The notes under the pieces were generated by a model. The model was given only the letters and a program-made list of their open reading frames with translations. It was not told where the DNA came from and made no database searches. The position numbers and the translations under genes were made by a program. From assembly GCA_007644065.1 (NCBI GenBank), contig VJWN01000023.1:73434-137433 (forward strand): 64,000 nt of DNA. The letters are read 5' to 3'. Source of the stretch: Margaritispora aquatica (Eukaryota; Ascomycota; Leotiomycetes; Helotiales; Discinellaceae). Below, piece by piece: positions 56,892 to 64,000 of the stretch (positions are counted from its first letter, which is position 1; the number at the start of each line of letters is the position of its first letter).

Positions 56892-58076
56892 ATGGTTGAC
56901 ATCAGCGAGCAGGATGAATTTCCAGTCATCGACTTCGGCGAGTTTGAGACGAATCCAGGAAAGGTCTCGCAAGAGCTGTTTCAAGCTGCCTGCAGATGGG
57001 GATTTTTGATTTTGACAGGCCATGGCATTCCGCAGGAAGATATTGATTCAATGTTTGCAATGGTCTGACGTGATAAATCCATTACCTGAAAGAACATGTG
57101 CTGACATTTTAAAAGTCAAAAGAGTTCTTCGAGCAACCAAAAGATGTCAAGGCTGAGAAATGGATGAATACTGAGCAGGTGGGGTATGACTACAAAGAAT
57201 CCCTGTGAGTTTACCTTAAATGCCAGGAGATATGCCGCAGTGAAATTTACTCATGTATGTCTTTCTTCGGATAGAATTGGCGTTCAGGAAGCATTCTGCT
57301 TTGGTAGCATAGCCAATTCCAACTTGACCTCAACGAACCTTTCCTCGTGGTGGACGCCTGAAGCGCGTGTGCAAGCCGAAGCCTTCCGCAGCAAATGTCA
57401 TACTCTCTCCGAATCCCTCATGCAAGCATTTGCATTGGCGATGGATCTCAAGCCTGATTTTTTCTCCACTGCACATGTCCCGGAGCTTGGTCCAGGCAAT
57501 GTTCTTCGCTTGATCAAATACCCCGCCTTGTCCTCACCTCCAGACCGAAGATTCCCAAGGCTAGGAGAACATACTGATTGGGGTACATTGACTCTACTTT
57601 TCGCCAAAACAGCGGGATTGGAAGTTAAAAGTCCAGTGGACGGATGGGTACCGGCACCTGTTGTGAAGGGTGCTGTGATTATGAACATCGCAGATGGGTT
57701 GTCGTTGTGGAGCGATAAAGTGTTGAAGTCGACAATGCACCGTCTCTCATGGGACAGTCTTCCTTACGACACTGATCGTTTTTCAATGGCATATTTCGTC
57801 AACGCAAATGCTGTTGCGCCTTTGAAATTTTTGGAGAGAGACGAAGCCGGGAAGTATATGGAAGCAGACATGCCTTTTGATGCAACGTTTGGAGATTACC
57901 AGGCTGTAAGGATGCGTATTATCCACGAAAAGTTTGATTCGGACGACAGGGGAGAGGGGCCAAAGTTGGACCCCAAGTTTGTTGAAATTGTAAGAAATCT
58001 AGGTGTGGCACATGGGAAGGGTCTGACATTTGAGGGTGGTGCGATGGAAACGCATTCAGAAATAACCGTGAATTGA
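56892..58076 (+). CDS. Isopenicillin-N-synthase-fold Fe(II)/2OG dioxygenase
   Basis: Exons 56892-57062, 57116-57204 and 57275-58076 give 353 aa. The N-terminal DIOX_N part has FPVIDFGEF and WGFLILTGHGIP; the core has iron ligands H186 and D188 in LGEHTDWGTLTLL, H242 in KSTMHRL, and Arg255 in DTDRFSMAYF. This is the non-haem oxygenase family that includes thymine 7-hydroxylase, flavonoid oxygenases and many fungal pathway enzymes. Substrate is unknown. The first donor is GTCTGA (weak) and is accepted because it joins FAM to SKEFFEQPKD in phase. Cytosolic. It closes the right side of the cluster. Confidence 0.87.
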
Positions 58077-59048
58077 GTCTTAACAATCAAATACAATTGC
58101 CAAAATTCAGATTTATCTCCAGCAAGTGAAGTGTGCTGAAATTATAGTCCTAATCGGCTGAGTTCGAAACAACAGGAGCCATTTGCTGTCTGCCCTCGAC
58201 CCTGATCTTGGCTTGCGATCCAAGAGAGTGCGGAAGTTTGAGTAGGTAAACTTCATGTGTGATGATAGGTTTGATGGTTTCTAAGTGCTGCTTGTGTGCT
58301 AGCTCAACCGTGCCTGGAACGACAACCTAGATTTGCTTGCATCCAGAGCGGAGAGCTGGAGAGAGTTTTGAGTGAACTAGAAAATGACTGCGATGGGTTA
58401 CAGTGTACAGTTGGACTTAAGAGATGCGCCAAACTGTAGGTAATGCTGTGAACAGCTTACTGGAAGACGTTTGACGTGGCAAACTAGTTTTGTTAAGCGG
58501 ATTCAAGTTTTACTTGTGATGTGAACAATACGATGACAAAACACACTATATTTCAAAGCATACGGAAGAAGAAGATGCATGAAGATAGTAGAGGGTTAAA
58601 GTAAACACTTGCATTATGATCGATGCCTCAAGGGCTGTGGATGAGCCGCCCGTATTGCGAATGGATACTCGAGTCAACTCACTCATCATTCCCTACCAAT
58701 GGCTTACCAATGGAAAGTAAGCATTCTGAGATGATGCTCTGGAGAATCTTTTTAAGTACCCCCACAGTATAGGCAGGCAGTCATAACGATATTTGTGTTC
58801 AATATAACGAAGCAATAAAGCACCATCGTGTAAGCCAGAGAAGTTCGGGCCAAGAAAGCACAAAATAAAGGTCAAGCGTGGCACTTGCCTTGAAAATATC
58901 ACAAAAAGTTCCGGAGCTAGTAACAAACATCCACTTTCAGAATAGAATCAATATCATCGCATTCTAATCTATGCAATTGCTCGCATTAGAATCTTCTCTA
59001 AAGTGGTATCCCCCGCATTAAACAACTATCTAACTAGGACCACTTTCC
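58077..59048. other. Convergent intergenic region
   Basis: This 0.97-kb gap lies between the oxygenase gene and the cystinosin gene (3' ends facing). No cluster motif and no gene are seen here, which suggests that the cluster stops at 58076. Confidence 0.45.
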
Positions 59049-59953
59049 TTATTCAATTCGCTCCTCTCGTGTGGAATCACTCAGAAGGGATTGCTCCTCC
59101 CCGTCAGAGATATTCTTGCCACGCTTGTGCTTGGGAAACATGAAATAATGTTGTGTGATAAATATGATGTCAAAAAATATGCTGATGTTTCCCAACGCAA
59201 GCTTCACCGGGTTGCCGGTGATTCCAGACCAGTCTCCTTGTAGGTAGCTATCGATCCCTAATTGGAGAATAGACAGCACACCACCAACAATGTCCAGCAG
59301 AATTTGGGCAATCGACCAACCCTCTGTGGATCTATTTCGGTGGTTTGTGAGAACTTGGGGCATATATTTGACGAGGGTGATAACGAGCTTCACGTATGAT
59401 ACCGCATACACCTACATAAGATCTTAGCAGAGCTCATCAGTGACCATCGAGAGAGCTAATATACCACATCAATCCACGCCCATCCAGTGGCAGGATCTTC
59501 GTCCTTTCTCGTTACAACGATCAGAATAACGGCTCCAACCCCAACAAAGCATCCCACGCACATGCCCAGTATGGGTTTACTAGGTATGGCTCCCGCACCT
59601 CTTCCCCTCTTCTCAAATCCCCATATCGATGGCACAAATTGTGATAGTGTGAGTCCACTCAAGAGGATCGCATGCGCTGCAAACGCCAGATCATTCAGTT
59701 GCACGGTTGGAGTAAGCCCCTTGTGCCTCAGCGCATATTCTTTTCGCACAGTATTCGAATAGATGAATGCCACATTGGAGATGAAGTATGCGACGAAGCC
59801 AAGGACGTTAATCGTAGGGAAATCGACGGTCGTGCCAGTGGTCGAACGCCGACGCCAATTGAGAAACGGTTGCGGGTAGAAGGAGAAACTCCAGCAAAAG
59901 AAATATATCCAGCCAAATAACCACGATAAAATTGATAATAAAGAGGTTGCCAT
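59049..59953 (-). CDS. Cystinosin homologue (PQ-loop vacuolar cystine/H+ symporter)
   Basis: Exons 59953-59465 and 59411-59049 give 283 aa with seven membrane helices. Both PQ-loop motifs are present: [15 protein letters not shown] in helix 1-2, and [19 protein letters not shown] with ILLDIVGG in helix 5-6, where the Asp is the conserved proton-coupling residue of the family. Cystinosin exports cystine from lysosomes/vacuoles; the yeast member is Ers1. The C terminus is polar ([10 protein letters not shown]). Length is short but usual for fungi. It is unlikely to belong to the neighbouring oxygenase cluster. Confidence 0.9.
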
Positions 59954-60273
59954 GTTGGGCAGAATAGTAGTGAAGCTACTTCATCAAAATTGATGGTAGA
60001 ATTCCACAACTACACGATTCAGAAACGCGACTTTGTCTTCAAAGCACCTCATTCCTGGAATATCACGTGCTTGTACCTGGAAACCGGGCCGACATTGAAA
60101 TAAGGTTATCGGATCGGCATCTTATCTTTACACGTTTTGGACTAAAGTATCGTGAACACGATATTCCCACCTTCACTTCCTTTCAACCGGAATTCTGGTG
60201 GATTTTTTTTTTTTGGATTTTAATGCTTCATGTTTGATCCATCTTCCTCTTTGTACTTTCACCTGTAGCTATT
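59954..60273. promoter_or_regulatory. Divergent intergenic region
   Basis: This 320-bp gap between the divergent cystinosin and F-box-like genes contains a poly-T run near 60205. Nothing else is recognised. Confidence 0.4.
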
Positions 60274-60900
60274 ATGTCAGCTCTGTCTTTTGTCGATCTT
60301 CCTGGGGAGATTCGCAACCAGGTCTACAGCTTGTTACTTATCTTACCTGTGATATCTACACCCCGACTACTTGGCGATCCTCCTCTGTATCCAGAGATTC
60401 TCTCGACATGTCACCAAGTCTATCAGGAAGCAAGGCAGATTCTGTACAGCTCCAACACATTCTTAGCCCATCACAACCTGCTTGCTGGTCTACCACGACT
60501 TCGATTGTACTACAACACAATCTCCTCGCCTGAGCTCATTCGTCTCATTCGCAGATTTCACATCCGAATCAGACTTGATTGCGATCCCAACTTCCGTGCA
60601 GATCTTGCAACCAAGTGCTTCACAGGTGTCGAGGAGCTGACTATTGAGGTCTTTCAGGCCCAATTCGGTAGCTCAGACTACAAGGCATTGAAGTTATTCG
60701 AGGGTGTGCGAGGAGTCAAGAGAACGAGGGTGTATGGCAGTGTGCAGGCTTTTCCTGAATATGTCGAGTGGCTACAGAATGCCATGCAAACACCAGATGA
60801 TATAGAGTTTGAATGTTTCAACAAGGAACGAGTTGGTCAAATGCTTGCTAATCGGGTGAGATCCTATGACATTTGGACTGTCAGTGGAAACACGGCATGA
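60274..60900 (+). CDS. Small F-box/2EXR-like fungal protein
   Basis: A single exon of 208 aa. The N terminus has the pattern FVDLPGEIRNQVYSLLL, followed by PEILSTCHQVYQEARQILYSS. These are hallmarks of the abundant fungal family annotated as F-box-like, 2EXR or DUF7730, in which the first motif resembles an F-box helix and the second a conserved TCRQ/EA helix. The remaining part is alpha/beta without known motifs. Family members are numerous in Pezizomycotina and mostly uncharacterised; links to ubiquitin ligases are inferred from the F-box resemblance. Confidence 0.75.
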   Translation: MSALSFVDLPGEIRNQVYSLLLILPVISTPRLLGDPPLYPEILSTCHQVYQEARQILYSSNTFLAHHNLLAGLPRLRLYYNTISSPELIRLIRRFHIRIRLDCDPNFRADLATKCFTGVEELTIEVFQAQFGSSDYKALKLFEGVRGVKRTRVYGSVQAFPEYVEWLQNAMQTPDDIEFECFNKERVGQMLANRVRSYDIWTVSGNTA

Positions 60901-61379
60901 CCAGTGCACATAGCTGATGTTGTCATATAGCATGGTGGCCGATGACCTATTTAGCCGAAGCTGCATCTAAGGGTTTCCAGCTCATCTCAATTGAGACAGT
61001 ATCCCACACTACGGAGGGATTGTGGATGGATTCTAGGCTGAAATTGTGGCCCGTCTGTTTGTCAGCTAGTGCTACATAAACGCAGAATGCGAACGATCTA
61101 CCAGCTGTCTAGATCTGCTTAGGAATACTTCTCGTTTGCTTTAGCAAATGGTGGTGAAAGATAACACATGATCGTGGTCTTGTTGGGAGAATTTATAGAT
61201 CTAGTGTCTTGAATACATATTGGCATATGTCGACCATCCTTACATTCCTCTTCTGTTTAACTCGCTACAATTTACCTTGGCTTCAATTTGATGCTATTTC
61301 CGTGTTGAGATTGAATATCTTTCACTAAGCCTGGCTAAACAGCTTTGAGTTCAGAAGTTTGAGGGTCTGAAGTCTTAGC
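60901..61379. other. Intergenic region up to the transposon
   Basis: This 479 bp of ordinary base composition has no gene. Its last 8 bases, GTCTTAGC (61372-61379), are the expected target-site duplicate of the adjoining hAT element. Confidence 0.45.
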
Positions 61380-64000
61380 CAGTGTTCGAAATGGGTCGAC
61401 CCGGGTCGACCTAGAGGGGTAGTCGGGTGGATACCCGACCCAGGTGATGTTTATAGGATAGATACCTAAGATTTCGAAGGGTATCCGGATTTATTCGGGT
61501 CGACCCGGGTATTTACGGAATAATGTAAATACGCTCCGCTAGCTAATAAGAAGCCGTAAATAAACGTGATCTACCCCGCTTTTCGAACTTAGATCTGTCT
61601 AGAATCTATAAGGATATACTATTATTCGAATTTTTACTATCTATAAACACCCTTACTAGTATTACGAACTAAGCTAGTTTTATCCGCTATTATATTACCT
61701 TAATAGACTTCTTTACCTTTCTAAGCTTCTATATAAATACCTACGATTATTATCTTATTATCCCTATTAGTTTTAAGATTAGTATCGCCTTTAAAACGGA
61801 ATCGCTCTAGTACTTTTAATAACGATTATTAACTTCCTTCTCCGCGTCAATATAAAGCTTTTTTATTAAAAGAAATAACGTTATATATATTTATAGGTAT
61901 ATCTCCTTTATATCGACGGAAAGTAATTAACGAGCCTAGAAAAGACGACTAGATAACAATATACTATACTTAGCTAGATTATAGAATATAGCTAAAATAG
62001 ATTAAAAGGTAGCTATTAGGAACGAATAACTATAAAAGGTACTACGATAAAAAACACTCTAGAATACCTGTTATATTAGTATAAGCTACTACTCTAATAA
62101 CGGCTAATACTATAGTAAAGATACCGTTCTTTAAAAAGCCTCTATCGGAGTAGACGAAAGAGAAAACGTTTAAACGTATTCTACTTAAGTTTATTATTAA
62201 GAATAACCTCTCTTTTTTACTTATAGAGTAACTAGAGACTAAAGCTCTATTTAGCTTCCTATAGCTAGTATACCCTAGAATTTCGAGTTATCTATTTAAA
62301 AAGGATCTTATTACTCGTTTCGAAATTAGCTTTAATTTAATCTTTTCGACTCTCTAATAATACGTTAATATAGAAGGAAGAATTACGCTAACAATAGATA
62401 CGTAGGTAAGGAATAATAAGCTTAATTATATCGTAGTTATAGCGTATTATAGAACGATAGATAGAATCTCTAAATCTCTAATACTTAATATCGTCGAACT
62501 AGTTAAATCCTTATATACTAGTATATATCTCTATAAAGAGCTTATTAAGGTTATAGACCGGTTTAAAATTATATACTCGATTATCTCCGTTATACGTAAT
62601 AACGCTAGTCCGAATAATACTATACTAGAGGAGTTTAAAGATAAGATTATATATAGATACGTAGATCTCGAGGCTTATAATTAAGTATACTAGTTCTTTA
62701 GATTTAATAAGCTAGAAAGAGACGTCTATTATATAACGTATATCTATAATATTACGGTATAATTAGCTCTTAAAGCGATTAAGTTAGACCTTAACGAGTA
62801 TCGCTATTATTATCTTTATTAAATAAACTACGTAGTTGTTATAGGTAATAAAGAGAGATCTTCGTTCTTTAAGTACCGTTCCTTAAGTATACTATTTCGT
62901 ATACGTAAAACGCTAAAAGTAAATCTAAAGGTATAGTATAAGCTCCTAGGAATTAAGTTTCGAGAACTATAATACGATATACCTATACGTTAAAACTCTA
63001 TAGATACTATATTAACGGTATTTCTTCTAATAATACTAGTAATTAAGGTTATTCTTATTACGTAAAATTAGAATATATTAGTATATTAAAATCTAACGCT
63101 TACTAATAAAGATTAGAATACTCTATAAGAGATAGTAGTGTTTTTTAATATATTTCGTAGGCCTATAACTACTTCGTAGACTAATCACTACCCTATACTT
63201 TATAATATAGTCCTAGACTACTTATATATTATTCGATAACTTAATATTTAGATTATCTAGGATAAGTAAGCTATACTTAAAATAGCTACTTAGGCCGCTA
63301 AAAGTGTAATATAAGAGTACTACTAGAAGTCGATACGTATACGGCATTCCTTTGTTATAATAATATACGATCCTCGCTATAAGCTAGCTCTTTTTAAGTA
63401 TCTTTACGATACTAAAGAAGGTACTTAAGCGCCTAACTTTAAGTTAGCTAAAGCGTATATATAATACGTTTTTAGTAATTATATATAATAAGAAGTAGCT
63501 ATTTACGAATTCTACCGTTAAAAAGCTAAGAATACTATTATTAACGCCGACGAATTAGTAGACAAAGAAGCTATAATTAACTAACTACGAGGTAGAGAAA
63601 AGTAGAGAATTAACCCTTAGTATAGTTTTACTAACTTTATAGTTAATCGTTAAACTAGCGTTATTCTAACTATAGGTATAATAGAGCTTAATTAGTGGCT
63701 TTCTATAGCTATACTTCGTATAGATATAACTATTAAAGAATAACAAGCTTTTATAACGAGTTAGTAATACGAGTTTCTTACAATATATAAAATAGTACGC
63801 GACTACCTTATTATTCCTACTATATCTACGCCTTTAGAGAGAGTATTTAGTTAAGCTAGTAATCTAATCTCTACAAAACGAAATCGTATCTTAAATAAGA
63901 TAATTCGTTATATTTTATACTTAAGAAGTTAGGGAGTTTATATTACCGAAGAAAGAGAAGAGGATCGGTATAAGCTTAATAAAAATAACGTTTAGGTTCT
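61380..64000 (+). mobile_element. hAT-family DNA transposon, RIP-degraded, right end outside window
   Basis: The element seems to begin with CAGTGTTCGAA at 61380, right after an 8-bp candidate target-site copy. The first 130 bp hold three copies of the palindromic core GGGTCGACC (61393, 61403, 61498), as in subterminal transposase sites. From about 61520 onward the DNA is strikingly AT-rich and nearly free of CA and TG dinucleotides while CG remains, the mark of repeat-induced point mutation (CpA to TpA). Its transposase is described separately. The right terminal repeat is not in the window. It is probably immobile. Confidence 0.8.
62150..63995 (+). pseudogene. Remnant hAT transposase, interrupted by TAA/TAG codons
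   Basis: One reading frame can be followed from about 62150 to the final TAG at 63993-63995. Near its start it has LSFLLIE then LETKALFSFL (the region before the first catalytic Asp in hAT proteins), near 63369 DPRYKLALFKYLYDT, and at 63831 onward PLERVFS, stop, ASNLISTKRNRI, then IIRYILYLRS, stop, GV: the hAT dimerisation block. The in-frame stops I read are all TAA or TAG, as expected when CAA, CAG or TGG codons mutate by C-to-T on either strand. I saw no frameshift. It cannot make a full protein. Confidence 0.75.

Noticed and set aside
1..64000. tRNA, rRNA and CRISPR arrays
   Set aside because: I saw no cloverleaf-like sequence with A/B boxes, no rRNA and no spaced direct repeats. A tRNA scan would be decisive; I could not run one.

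Overview
The window is nuclear DNA of a filamentous ascomycete (Pezizomycotina). Genes are split by many short introns (about 45-70 nt, one of about 220 nt) with GTANGT-type donors and CTAAC-like branch points. Housekeeping genes such as a Mgm1 dynamin, Dug3, a Zrg17-like zinc carrier and a cystinosin homologue sit among fungal accessory genes. The right end is a transposon destroyed by C-to-T mutation of the RIP type. A leotiomycete is my impression, not proven. The splice models below were built by hand; in the genes where I list exons, every exon junction keeps phase from ATG to stop.

Layout. 1-10 kb holds a partial membrane protein gene, a Zrg17-like zinc transporter, mitochondrial Mgm1 and the glutathione-degrading amidotransferase Dug3. 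10.6-16.3 kb holds a head-to-head pair: a chimeric class I terpene synthase (cyclase plus prenyltransferase, 787 aa) and a cytochrome P450 (510 aa). They look like a minimal terpenoid cluster sharing a 1.1-kb promoter. 17.2-23.6 kb is one large NLR-like gene (DUF7708-like N terminus, NACHT, long ankyrin array; 2030 aa). 24-38 kb holds a secreted TolB/PD40 propeller, a large membrane glycoprotein, two small Cys/His proteins of apparently one family, a hypothetical protein with an internal duplication, a coiled-coil protein and an RGS-domain membrane protein. 40.5-42.6 kb is a secreted CBM1-GH5 endoglucanase with 11 exons.

45-58 kb looks like a catabolic or oxidative cluster. It has two TauD-fold Fe(II)/2-oxoglutarate dioxygenases of the fungal xanthine-dioxygenase-like type, one isopenicillin-N-synthase-fold 2OG dioxygenase, an NCS1 nucleobase-type permease, an alpha/beta hydrolase and a Zn2Cys6 transcription factor. 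A near-palindromic element, ATCTC-R-S-CCGAGA, occurs about 250-340 bp upstream of the dioxygenase, permease and hydrolase starts, in all four promoter regions of the cluster. I think this cluster is the most interesting part of the window. Its substrate is not evident; oxidation of a nucleobase-like compound is a hypothesis.

59-61 kb holds a cystinosin homologue and a small F-box/2EXR-like protein. From 61,380 to the window edge lies the left part of a hAT element. Its transposase frame is still continuous, but it is riddled with TAA/TAG codons.
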